Shown: positions 1 through 7,068, counted from the stretch's first letter. The stretch: 17,896 bases of DNA from Clostridiales bacterium (GCA_021200075.1 JAJQGZ010000105.1:1-17896), one strand, 5' to 3'. The notes: a model not told the origin generated them from the letters alone. Program-made: numbers and translations.

Positions 1-209
1 TTTGCCGTTGCTTCGTCAATATCGTATTCGACGACAACCTTTTTAACCGCTTCGGCAACGGTAATGTCCTCACCAAAGCAATCCCAAATAAACGAGGCGG
101 TGTCGTTGAGGGTAATCATTCCGTTAAAATCAAGGCTTGTTTTGCCGACGGGCACAACGATATTTGAACCGGCTATTTCCCTTTTTGCAAAACCTTTTTT
201 TATTTTCAT
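1..209 (-). CDS. PqqD family peptide-modification chaperone (partial, N-terminal part)
   Basis: The reading frame starts at an ATG (complement 207-209) preceded by AAGGAG eight bases upstream, and stays open to the left edge, so only about 69 residues are visible. The translation begins MKIKKGFAKREIAGSN and continues with VVPVG and LDFNGMITLNDT. This is the usual start of short PqqD-like proteins of gut Clostridia, with a conserved I-x-LN-x-T segment followed by a helix that normally ends in EYD(V/I)D. PqqD-type proteins bind RiPP precursor leader peptides and hand them to modifying enzymes, often radical SAM proteins. Partners, if present, lie outside the window to the left. Family assignment is by recognised sequence pattern; the actual substrate is unknown. 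Confidence 0.75.
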   Translation of the reverse strand, partial: MKIKKGFAKREIAGSNIVVPVGKTSLDFNGMITLNDTASFIWDCFGEDITVAEAVKKVVVEYDIDEATA

Positions 210-251
210 AGCATTATCTCCTTTGATAAAACGATATTAATTTACAAGAAT

Positions 252-280
252 ATTGTACCAAAATTCGCCGCATATTTCAA
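252..280 (-). promoter_or_regulatory. sigma-A-type promoter for the PqqD-like gene
   Basis: On the minus strand, TTGAAA (275-280) and TACAAT (252-257) are separated by exactly 17 bases. They lie about 40 bases upstream of the PqqD-like start codon. Both hexamers are close to consensus. Confidence 0.65.
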
Positions 281-339
281 GAAGAGTTGCAAAAGTATAT
301 AAATCGTTACAAATTTAACGAAAAAATCAATATTTACTC

Positions 340-368
340 TTGCAGTTAAAGCGAGGATTGGTTATAAT
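340..368 (+). promoter_or_regulatory. Probable promoter of the scaffold/GGGtGRT operon
   Basis: A perfect -10 box TATAAT (363-368) lies 17 bases after a weak -35 TTGCAG (340-345). The inferred leader is about 85 bases. It holds a 6-bp hairpin (AAAGCC 404-409 with GGCTTT 417-422, then four T) and an overlapping alternative, TGCC 423-426 with GGCA 437-440. The overlap could allow alternative folds, but the T run is too short to call a terminator. Confidence 0.5.
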
Positions 369-459
369 ATGCATTGGTAATTTTGTTTTAAAATTATTTA
401 TATAAAGCCGTGGACAGGCTTTTGCCATATGTTTACGGCATCGGAAGGAGTTAAATCAA

Positions 460-1152
460 ATGGTCTATTCAAACGAAGTAGAACAGATGTGTACCATTAA
501 AAAAGGCCCACATCACGGCCCGGCTCCCATTCCCGAAGAGGGCAAATGGGTAAAGTCCTATCAGATTTCCGACATCAGCGGATTTTCACACGGCATCGGC
601 TGGTGCGCTCCTCAGCAGGGTGCTTGCAAGCTCAGCCTCAATGTTAAGGACGGCATTGTGGAGGAAGCCCTTGTTGAAACAATCGGTTGCTCGGGTATGA
701 CTCACTCGGCGGCTATGGCGGCGGAAATTCTCCCAGGCAAAACCCTGCTTGAATGCCTGAACACCGACCTTGTATGCGACGCTATCAATGTTGCTATGAG
801 AGAAATTTTCAAACAGCTTGCTTACGGTCGTTCACAGTCTGCATTTTCAGAGGGCGGTCTTGTTGTAGGTGCGGCTCTTGAGGATCTCGGAAAGGGTCTT
901 CGCTCACAGGTAGGCACAATGTTCTCAACAAAGCTCAAAGGCGTTCGCTATATGGAAATGGCAGAGGGCTATGTTACCCGTATGGCTCTTGACGAAGAGG
1001 GCGAGGTTATCGGCTACGAATTTGTCAAGGTCGGCAAAATGCTGGAGGATATTCGCCACGGCAAAACACCCGACGAGGCATACAAAGCAAATATCGGCAA
1101 TTACGGTCGCTTTGCAAACGCTGCAAAGTATATCGACCCGAGAGAAGAATAA
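460..1152 (+). CDS. IscU/NifU-N-like iron-sulfur cluster assembly scaffold-like protein
   Basis: 230 residues; ATG preceded by AAGGAG (445-450) nine bases upstream. Residues about 45-110 resemble the NifU_N/IscU fold: Cys56 sits where IscU has its GAPACGD cysteine (here QQGACKL), and Cys77 lies in VETIGCSGM where IscU has YGCGSA. The LNTDL segment (100-104) also matches the family. IscU proteins hold nascent Fe-S clusters on three cysteines. The third is not clearly retained here: the aligned region reads GRSQSAFSEGG, although Cys99 and Cys106 are nearby. The chain is about 100 residues longer than IscU, with an acidic C-terminal extension. It is followed 18 bases later by a GGGtGRT gene, the usual partner of this variant in Clostridia. 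Whether it carries a cluster or has another job is unknown. Confidence 0.8.
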   Translation: MVYSNEVEQMCTIKKGPHHGPAPIPEEGKWVKSYQISDISGFSHGIGWCAPQQGACKLSLNVKDGIVEEALVETIGCSGMTHSAAMAAEILPGKTLLECLNTDLVCDAINVAMREIFKQLAYGRSQSAFSEGGLVVGAALEDLGKGLRSQVGTMFSTKLKGVRYMEMAEGYVTRMALDEEGEVIGYEFVKVGKMLEDIRHGKTPDEAYKANIGNYGRFANAAKYIDPREE

Positions 1153-1170
1153 GATAAGGAGGACGCTGAA

Positions 1171-2175
1171 ATGGCAAATGATGTAAAATTTGAAGGCAAG
1201 GAAAGAAGACTTGCCAAAATTGAAAAATGTCTTGCTGAATACGGTCTTTCAAGTCTTGAAGAAGCAAGAGATTTATGCGAATCAAAAGGAATTGATGTTG
1301 ACGCAATAGTTAAAGGCGTTCAGCCGATAGCTTTTGAAAACGCAAGCTGGGCTTACACACTTGGCGTTGCCGTAGCTATCAAACAGAGCGTTAAAACCGC
1401 TTCCGAAGCTGCTGCCGCTATCGGTATCGGCTTGCAGGCATTTTGTATTCCCGGCTCCGTTGCAGAGCAGAGGAATGTAGGCTTGGGTCACGGTAATCTC
1501 GGTGCAAAGCTTCTCAGCGAGGAAACAAAGTGCTTTACATTCCTTGCAGGTCACGAATCCTTTGCTGCGGCAGAGGGTGCAATCGGTATTGCAAGAACCG
1601 CTAACAAAGTCCGCAAAGAGCCGCTCAAAGTTATCCTTAACGGTCTCGGCAAGGACGCAGCATATATTATTTCAAGAATAAACGGCTTCACCTATGTTAA
1701 GACGGATTACGACTTCTACACCGGTGACCTCAAGATTGAGGAAGAAAAGGCATTTTCCGACGGTGAAAGAGCAGCTATTAAATGCTACGGTGCAAACGAT
1801 GTTCTTGAGGGTGTTGCAATTATGAAGTACGAGGGTGTTGATGTTTCCATCACAGGTAACTCGACTAACCCGACAAGATTCCAGCACCTTGTTGCCGGCA
1901 CCTACAAGAAGTGGGCGATTGAAAACGGCAAAACTTATTTCTCCGTTGCTTCGGGCGGCGGTACCGGCAGAACTCTCCACCCCGACAATATGGCGGCAGG
2001 CCCCGCTTCCTACGGTCTTACAGACTCAATGGGAAGAATGCACGGCGACGCTCAGTTTGCAGGCTCGTCGTCAGTTCCAGCTCATGTTGAGATGATGGGA
2101 CTTATCGGTATGGGCAACAACCCGATGGTAGGCGCAACAGTTGCCTGCGCCGTTGCGGTTGCAGAGGCTGTGTAA
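1171..2175 (+). CDS. GGGtGRT family protein, function unknown
   Basis: 334 residues with a very strong ribosome site (AAGGAGG 1156-1162, eight bases before ATG). The family is recognised from the signature SGGGTGRTLHPDN at residues 261-273, followed by a Gly/Met-rich, highly conserved C-terminal part with MGRMHGDAQ (287-295) and GLIGMGNNPMVG (310-321). Other Gly-rich segments, such as GLGHGNLGAK (104-113), suggest a nucleotide- or cofactor-binding enzyme, but no catalytic residues can be assigned. The gene sits directly behind the IscU-like scaffold and shares its promoter and terminator. The pair therefore probably works together, perhaps with a bound Fe-S cluster; that is inference from context only. 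No predicted signal peptide or membrane segment. Confidence 0.85.
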   Translation: MANDVKFEGKERRLAKIEKCLAEYGLSSLEEARDLCESKGIDVDAIVKGVQPIAFENASWAYTLGVAVAIKQSVKTASEAAAAIGIGLQAFCIPGSVAEQRNVGLGHGNLGAKLLSEETKCFTFLAGHESFAAAEGAIGIARTANKVRKEPLKVILNGLGKDAAYIISRINGFTYVKTDYDFYTGDLKIEEEKAFSDGERAAIKCYGANDVLEGVAIMKYEGVDVSITGNSTNPTRFQHLVAGTYKKWAIENGKTYFSVASGGGTGRTLHPDNMAAGPASYGLTDSMGRMHGDAQFAGSSSVPAHVEMMGLIGMGNNPMVGATVACAVAVAEAV

Positions 2176-2205
2176 GCTGTTATCATATAGAATATTAAAA
2201 TTTAC

Positions 2206-2245
2206 AAGACCGTTTTCCGCCGAGGGAAGCGGTCTTTTGCTTTTG
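2206..2245 (+). terminator. Rho-independent terminator of the scaffold/GGGtGRT operon
   Basis: AAGACCG (2206-2212) pairs with CGGTCTT (2230-2236). Inner TTTTCC/GGGAAG pairing extends the stem, and a T-rich tract follows. It lies 30 bases after the GGGtGRT stop codon. Confidence 0.85.
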
Positions 2246-2306
2246 ATTTTTAATTTTTGTTTTCTCTTTTATGCTTGTTTATTTTTATTTAATATATAAA
2301 TAATGC

Positions 2307-2335
2307 TTGCAATATCGCTTGAAATCTTATATAAT
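2307..2335 (+). promoter_or_regulatory. Promoter upstream of the Nudix pseudogene
   Basis: TTGCAA (2307-2312) and a perfect TATAAT (2330-2335) are separated by 17 bases, about 70 bases before the ribosome site of the broken Nudix gene. Confidence 0.65.
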
Positions 2336-2364
2336 GTATTTGTATTAGTGTAGTTATGTTATTT

Positions 2365-2383
2365 CCGATAACAATATTATCGG
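2365..2383 (+). promoter_or_regulatory. Leader palindrome before the Nudix pseudogene
   Basis: CCGATAA (2365-2371) and TTATCGG (2377-2383) form a perfect 7-bp inverted repeat with a 5-base loop. It lies between the promoter and the GGAGG ribosome site at 2392-2396. It could be an operator or an RNA hairpin in the 5' leader; no T run follows. Confidence 0.4.
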
Positions 2384-2404
2384 AGAATATCGGAGGCGAA
2401 AAAA

Positions 2405-3411
2405 GTACTTGGAAAAGAAGTTACCGCAAAAATAGCAAAGGTAGTTGAAAGACAATCAAAAGGCGGAGCATATGCAGGCGAAGATTTGCTCTACGCCGAG
2501 CTTGTTGACTACGAAAACGAGCCTGCTTTTATATACGGCGCTCGCAGGTGGGACGATTACGTTGAGGGGAAAATCGTTGCAGTCCTCATCCCGCCGAAAG
2601 CAAAAGAGGGCGAAAAGCAGCTTAAAAAAATATGGATAGTTGCCCCGGCGATTTAATACCGATCAGAACCGATTTGTTTGAATACATCAGCAAGGAGGAA
2701 ATGGGCAATTATACGCTGAAATGCCTTTACGAAACAAGCTGTAGCGCAGTTGTGTGCAGATGCAACGGCGAGGGTGTAAAGTACCTGCTGATAAGAAATA
2801 AGCGTTCGCAGTATTGGGGCTGGCCCAAAGGGCATATGGAAAGGGGGCGAGAATAGATTTGATATCGCTCGCCGTGAGGTTTATGAAGAAACTCACCTCA
2901 AAATAAGAATAATGCTCGGCTTTGAGGGCGTATCAAAATACAAACTCAAGGACGAAACCGAAAAGACCGTCTATATCTATGCCGCACAGGCGGAGGGCGA
3001 CGGCGTTATTCCCCCCCAAAAGGCTGGAGTTGCCGGGTACAAATGGCTGGATTACGACACAGTGCTTGACACCCTCAAATTCCAAAACGACAAGGATATC
3101 TTCATAAATGCCGTTAATTTTTTAAGCGACAAGGGCTGCTTTGACAAGGTTCTTGCACCCGGTTCGACGAAGTCTTATGATAAAAGAAACGGAATTTATA
3201 TGAGAAACGGCTTGAGAGAAAAAAGCTGACCAAGCAGGAAGCGATGAAATCCGGCGTAAAGAAGAAGCAGGACAAATATTTCCGCACCGCTAAAGAAAAG
3301 AACGAAATTAGCTATGCTCAAAGCGACGCATTCCATCTGCAAAAAATCAACACGCCCGAAGAGGACGAAGCCGAAAAAAGAAAATTAAATCAAATACATA
3401 TCGGCGTATAA
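2405..3411 (+). pseudogene. Broken Nudix hydrolase (Ap4A-hydrolase-like) with extra N- and C-terminal regions
   Basis: Read through three one-base frameshifts, this gives one chain of about 335 residues. The middle carries ETSCSAVV, then WGWPKGHMERGE and REVYEETHL. Together these are a complete Nudix box, G-x5-E-x7-REVxEE, with His where Gly is usual near the end. Such enzymes cleave nucleoside diphosphate-linked compounds. The lesions are: no start codon, only GTA at 2405 eight bases after GGAGG, where GTG would fit; a C run 2643-2646 one short; a G run 2843-2847 one long, splitting the Nudix box; an A run 3219-3224 one short. The first 80 residues (LGKEVTAKI..., GKIVAVLIPP, IWIVAPGD) faintly recall soluble inorganic pyrophosphatase, but I would not assign it. 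The tail is Lys-rich. Either true decay or uncorrected sequence errors. Confidence 0.7.
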
Positions 3412-3435
3412 CATTCATCTGAAAGGTAATTGAGT

Positions 3436-3939
3436 ATGCAGGAAATTTGCCAAACCATACAGGAATTTTTAACCGCTCACGGCATACCCGACTGGCTTGT
3501 TGTGTTCATCATATCCCTTTGCCCCGTGCTTGAATGCAGGCTGGGAATGTTCACTGCCATAGTTTTGCTCGGGATGAACCCTTTTGTAGGCTTTATAATC
3601 AGCTTTATCGGTAATATTTTGCCCATTCCGTTTATCCTGCTGTTGATAAACTGGATATTTGATATTCTCAAAAAAATCCCCGTGGTAAAAAAGCCGATAA
3701 TTTGGCTTGAAGAAAAAACGCTGAAAAAGCGAGACAAGATAGATAAATACGGCGTATGGGGGCTTTTGCTGTTTGTGGCGATTCCCCTGCCCGGAACAGG
3801 CGGCTGGACGGGCGCTTTGCTCGCCTCTCTGCTTCATCTTGACAGGAAAAAGAGCTTCGGCGTTATTTGCGTGGGCGTATTCATCGCAGGGCTTATTATC
3901 ACGGTGCTGAGCCTGATTTTCGGCGCAGTAATATTTTAA
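3436..3939 (+). CDS. Small multidrug-export family membrane protein (COG2426 type)
   Basis: 167 residues from ATG 3436, which has AAAGG nine bases upstream; a TTG at 3430 in the same frame is too close to that site. The protein has about four hydrophobic segments and two family marks: CPVLECRLGMFTA (residues about 29-41; PxxExRxG type) and a loop with PLPGTGGWTGALLAS. These match the family named putative small multi-drug export protein (PF06695), an integral membrane family whose transport role is not firmly shown. A charged cytoplasmic stretch (LEEKTLKKRDKIDKYG) lies between the membrane halves. It begins 24 bases after the Nudix pseudogene and is followed closely by the nucleotidyltransferase gene, so the three may be co-transcribed. 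No lesion seen. Confidence 0.8.
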   Translation: MQEICQTIQEFLTAHGIPDWLVVFIISLCPVLECRLGMFTAIVLLGMNPFVGFIISFIGNILPIPFILLLINWIFDILKKIPVVKKPIIWLEEKTLKKRDKIDKYGVWGLLLFVAIPLPGTGGWTGALLASLLHLDRKKSFGVICVGVFIAGLIITVLSLIFGAVIF

Positions 3940-3953
3940 AAATAAATTTTATT

Positions 3954-5102
3954 ATGACTTATGAAGAGGATTTTTTGATAAAGCTTTGCCGTTCTTATCT
4001 AAACGGCGAAAAACTGTCTTTGCCCGAAAATGTTGACGAACACAGGCTTTTTTCACTTGCAAGATCGCAGAATCTCGCTTCTGTTTGTCACTGTGCGTTA
4101 AAGCGGAAAATGAAACTTGATAAAGTTGACTCTTTCGGCGGTAATTTCCTTGACGGAGTTTATTTTTATCAGCTTCAGGAAAAATGTTTTTCACAGATTA
4201 AAGAGCTTCTCGCTCAATCCGATATACCGTACATCGCCTTTAAAGGTGCGGCTCTGAGACCGCTTTACCCCGTGCCGGAAAGTCGGCTTATGAGCGATAT
4301 TGATATTATTATAAAAGAAGAGCATAGGCTTGATGTTAAAAATCTGCTTTGCTCAAACGGCTTTGAATGTACGGCGTCAAACGGCCCGGTATATAAATAT
4401 GAAAAGGACAGGGTCGTTTGCGAGGTTCACACTCAAATTAACGGCGAATATTCGCACGGCTGTTTTGAAAATCCGTTTGAATATGCTGAATTTGACGGCT
4501 GCGAGGGAACTCTTGACAGCTCGTTTCACCTTGCCTGCCTGATAGCTCACGCAGCTCATCATTTTCGATTTTACGGAGTGGGAGTAAAGGCGATACTTGA
4601 CATTGCCGTGATGATTAAAAACGGCGGTGCGAATATTGACAAAGCTCTCGAATATGCAAAAACCGTGGATTTGGAAAAATTCGGCAAGGTAATGCTGGGC
4701 GTTTGTTGCAAATGGTTCGGCATAGGAATTGATTACCCGGACGACACTGAAGAAACAGAGGAATTTCTGCTCAGAGGCGGAGCTTTCGGGTTTAAAAACA
4801 CATCGGGAACAGCCTTGGCGAGAAAAGACCTTGAGGAGGGAAAAAGAATTTCCCCTCTCATTTCCAAAATTCGCCTTGCATTTCCTTCCTACAGCAGACT
4901 GAGAAAAATAGACTATATCAGATTTATTGACGGCAGACCGTGGCTGATGCCGTATGCCTGGGTATACAGATTTATATATAATTTTAAACACAAAAAGAAT
5001 TTTGTCGCCGAGGCGGTAAACTCCCTCGGCAGTGATGAAACGATGCTGTCGGCGCAAAGGCAGCTTGAATTTTTCGAGGAGGTCGGACTTTATGGCAATT
5101 AA
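3954..5102 (+). CDS. Uncharacterised nucleotidyltransferase family protein (NTP_transf_5)
   Basis: 382 residues from ATG 3954. An earlier in-frame ATG (3867) lies inside the preceding gene and is unlikely. No clear Shine-Dalgarno is present, so coupling to the upstream gene is possible. The core shows FKGAALRPLYP (96-106), RLMSDIDIII (111-120) and then a charged EEH. This is the K-G-x-x-L ... sDiDiLv pattern of PF14907, with Asp115 and Asp117 as the likely metal-binding pair of the polymerase-beta-like fold. In other genomes this family is often found near RiPP (lasso or rSAM) genes together with PqqD-like proteins; its reaction is not established. Its 3' end overlaps the alpha-galactosidase start by 11 bases. 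Cytosolic, no signal peptide. Confidence 0.8.
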   Translation: MTYEEDFLIKLCRSYLNGEKLSLPENVDEHRLFSLARSQNLASVCHCALKRKMKLDKVDSFGGNFLDGVYFYQLQEKCFSQIKELLAQSDIPYIAFKGAALRPLYPVPESRLMSDIDIIIKEEHRLDVKNLLCSNGFECTASNGPVYKYEKDRVVCEVHTQINGEYSHGCFENPFEYAEFDGCEGTLDSSFHLACLIAHAAHHFRFYGVGVKAILDIAVMIKNGGANIDKALEYAKTVDLEKFGKVMLGVCCKWFGIGIDYPDDTEETEEFLLRGGAFGFKNTSGTALARKDLEEGKRISPLISKIRLAFPSYSRLRKIDYIRFIDGRPWLMPYAWVYRFIYNFKHKKNFVAEAVNSLGSDETMLSAQRQLEFFEEVGLYGN

Positions 5103-6852
5103 AAATATCCTGATAATAATTATTGCAATTATACTTATTTTGGCGGTGCTTTTTGCATTGTGGTTTTTTACTGTCAAGGCAAACGGCAAATGCCCGATTT
5201 GCGCATTAAAGCAGTTGAGCCGTCCCCGTGATATAACTTTGGATTTAAGCGAGGTTGAGGATTATAACAATTCCGCCGCACAAACTCCGCCTATGGGCTG
5301 GGCGAGCTGGAATTTTTTCCAAACCCATGTCGACCGAAACAAAATATATGAAACCGCCGTTGCAATGAAAAAAAGCGGACTTGCCAAAGCAGGTTACACC
5401 TTTGTCAATATTGACGACTGCTGGCAAAGCTCGATGCGTGACGGCGACGGCAAGCTGTGCGGAGATTTGGGCACATTTGACGGCGACATTGCGTCCCTTG
5501 TAAAGGGCATTAACAAGCTCGGTCTGAAAATGGGTGTATATTCCTCAAACGGAACTCTCACCTGCGAGGATTTGCCGGCTTCCCTCGGTAACGAGGAGCT
5601 TGACGCAAAGACCTTTGCATCCTGGGGCTGTGAATTTTTAAAATATGATTTTTGCCATAACGAGGCGATAAGTCCGCAATGCCCCGCCATAGAAAAATTG
5701 GAGCTTAAACTCCTTGACTATGCGCCGAACAAAATAAATAATTTCAAGGTTCTTGAACCGGACGACGCTACTTTCACCGGCAGGACAAGCGTTATAAATA
5801 TGAAAGAGGTACCGAGCGGCAAAGCAATCGGCTACCTTAATCACTCAGCCGGCACCGCAGAATTTGAAATCAACGATTTGCCCAAGGGCGAATATGCGCT
5901 TACCGCCGTTTACCATAAATCCTTGAGGAAAAAGAGAGATTACCTGCAAATAATCGTAAACGGCGAGTTGTACGAAATGTTCTTCCCTGCCGGCTACGGA
6001 TTTAACGACACCGGCAGAACGCAGATTAAGATTAAGCTCAAGGACGGGTTCAATACAATCAAACTGCAAAATCCCGTCGTAAGCCGTGCGGATTCGTCAT
6101 ATATTCAGTATAAGCGAATGGGCGACGCACTCAAAAAAGCGTCGAAGCAATTGGCAAGATTTACCAATACAGAGGAAAAGCCGATTACATATTCAATATG
6201 CGAATGGGGTGCCACAAAGCCTTATAAATGGGGAGCAAAAGCCGGCAATATGTGGCGTACTACTCCCGATATTTGTGCAAAATGGAAAAGCATAGTTATG
6301 ATATATGGCCAAACGATTAAGCTTTATTCCTACGCTTCACCGGGGCATTGGAACGACCCCGATATGCTTGAAGTGGGCAACGGAGATTTGACCGACGACG
6401 AGAACAGATCGCATTTCACACTTTGGTGTATGCTTGCGGCGCCGTTGATTCTCGGCAATGATGTAAGAGAATTTGTCAATTCAAACGGCGAACCCGACAG
6501 GGATAATGTCACTCTTAAAATTGTTACAAACAAGCATTTGATAGCGATTGACCAGGATACCCTTGCAAAACCTGCCAAGAGAATCGGCAGGGAAAACGGA
6601 GTGGATATTATCGCAAGACCGCTTGCAAACGGTGATGTTGCATTATGCTTCTTAAACCGCAAAAAATCATCCAACAATATCCGTTTTGAATTAAATGAGC
6701 TTTCAAAGGACGAATATCTTGATTTTTCGTCTGCGCCGTCATATGAGTTGCACAACCTTTGGAGCGATGAAAGAACGAGCGGAATAACCGTTTTCGCCGC
6801 AATGCCGGCTCACGGAGTTATGGTGTACAGAATAAAAGCTGATAGGAAATAG
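5092..6852 (+). CDS. GH27 alpha-galactosidase, N-terminally membrane-anchored, with inserted carbohydrate-binding module
   Basis: 586 residues from ATG 5092, with GAGGAGG (5076-5082) nine bases upstream. Residues 4-27 are one strong hydrophobic segment, suggesting a signal anchor with the enzyme outside the cell. The (beta/alpha)8 catalytic domain starts at TPPMGWASWN (65-74). Family marks include NIDDCWQ (106-112), KYDFC (184-188; Asp186 the expected nucleophile), WRTTPDI (388-394; Asp393 the expected acid/base) and GHWNDPDMLEVGN (418-430). A beta-sandwich-like module of about 120 residues (roughly 216-335, with GTAEFEINDLPKGEYAL and a C-terminal NTIKLQNP strand) is inserted between strand 4 and its helix; it resembles CBM35/CBM6-type modules. 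A C-terminal beta domain follows. GH27 enzymes remove alpha-1,6-galactose from raffinose-type sugars and galactomannans. No sugar transporter lies nearby. Confidence 0.9.
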   Translation: MAIKNILIIIIAIILILAVLFALWFFTVKANGKCPICALKQLSRPRDITLDLSEVEDYNNSAAQTPPMGWASWNFFQTHVDRNKIYETAVAMKKSGLAKAGYTFVNIDDCWQSSMRDGDGKLCGDLGTFDGDIASLVKGINKLGLKMGVYSSNGTLTCEDLPASLGNEELDAKTFASWGCEFLKYDFCHNEAISPQCPAIEKLELKLLDYAPNKINNFKVLEPDDATFTGRTSVINMKEVPSGKAIGYLNHSAGTAEFEINDLPKGEYALTAVYHKSLRKKRDYLQIIVNGELYEMFFPAGYGFNDTGRTQIKIKLKDGFNTIKLQNPVVSRADSSYIQYKRMGDALKKASKQLARFTNTEEKPITYSICEWGATKPYKWGAKAGNMWRTTPDICAKWKSIVMIYGQTIKLYSYASPGHWNDPDMLEVGNGDLTDDENRSHFTLWCMLAAPLILGNDVREFVNSNGEPDRDNVTLKIVTNKHLIAIDQDTLAKPAKRIGRENGVDIIARPLANGDVALCFLNRKKSSNNIRFELNELSKDEYLDFSSAPSYELHNLWSDERTSGITVFAAMPAHGVMVYRIKADRK

Positions 6853-6856
6853 CAGA

Positions 6857-6883
6857 ATTTTTAATAATAGATTTTAATAATAG
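6857..6883 (+). repeat. Near-perfect short tandem duplication after the GH27 gene
   Basis: ATTTTTAATAATAG (6857-6870) is followed at once by ATTTTAATAATAG (6871-6883). The copies differ only by one T in the T run. Confidence 0.8.
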
Positions 6884-6901
6884 TCGGTATGATATTTTCT
6901 A

Positions 6902-6956
6902 TTGACTTTATCACGCTGATTTATCACGCTGATTTATCACGCTGATATTATAAAAT
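6902..6956 (+). promoter_or_regulatory. Candidate promoter whose spacer is filled by the 13-bp repeats
   Basis: TTGACT (6902-6907) is a good -35. TAAAAT (6951-6956) or the overlapping TATAAA (6949-6954) could be the -10. With the three repeat units present the spacing to TAAAAT is 43 bases, which is not functional. With a single unit it would be exactly 17. The repeats start on the base after the -35 hexamer. The structured leader and the solute-binding lipoprotein gene lie downstream. Confidence 0.4.
6908..6946 (+). repeat. Three perfect tandem copies of a 13-bp unit, TTATCACGCTGAT
   Basis: The copies are 6908-6920, 6921-6933 and 6934-6946. Each unit contains the interrupted palindrome ATCA-CGC-TGAT, so the array could be tandem operators, or slippage products of a single site. 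It lies directly between a TTGACT hexamer and an A/T-rich -10-like region. Confidence 0.95.
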
Positions 6957-6972
6957 TAGTTATATACAGAAG

Positions 6973-7068
6973 CTTACGGGCATTGCCCTTTACCGTATCG
7001 GATTTGCACAGCACGGTTCGATACGGCTGTAACCACTGTTTACGCCTTACGGGCAACAAGGGTGTAAA
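6973..7068 (+). promoter_or_regulatory. Structured 5' leader, candidate unrecognised cis-regulatory RNA
   Basis: Stem 1 is CCGTATCG (6993-7000) with CGATACGG (7019-7026), perfect, with an 18-base loop. Stem 2 is TTTACGCC (7039-7046) with GGTGTAAA (7061-7068), eight pairs including one G-U, with a 14-base loop. TTGCCC (6983-6988), upstream of stem 1, is complementary to GGGCAA (7051-7056) in loop 2, giving a possible pseudoknot. The same TTGCCC region can instead pair locally (GGGC 6978-6981 with GCCC 6985-6988), so two folds compete. CTTACGGGCA occurs twice (6973-6982, 7046-7055). It ends about 30 bases before the ribosome site of the lipoprotein gene. I could not match it to a known riboswitch class. 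Confidence 0.45.

Noticed and set aside
404..440. Transcription attenuator in the scaffold operon leader.
   Set aside because: The hairpins are short and the T run is only four bases; not enough to call.
2405..2640. Inorganic pyrophosphatase gene.
   Set aside because: Only scattered resemblance; the acidic active-site motif with several Asp is absent, so no assignment was made.
4377..5189. 270-codon open frame on the minus strand.
   Set aside because: It mirrors the nucleotidyltransferase gene, has no ribosome site or family motif, and is a shadow frame.
6908..6946. CRISPR array.
   Set aside because: The 13-bp units are contiguous with no spacers, and there are no cas genes.
6973..7068. 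Mini-ykkC (guanidine-II) riboswitch, because ACGG occurs three times.
   Set aside because: The ACGG motifs are not closed as tetraloops by flanking stems as that class requires.
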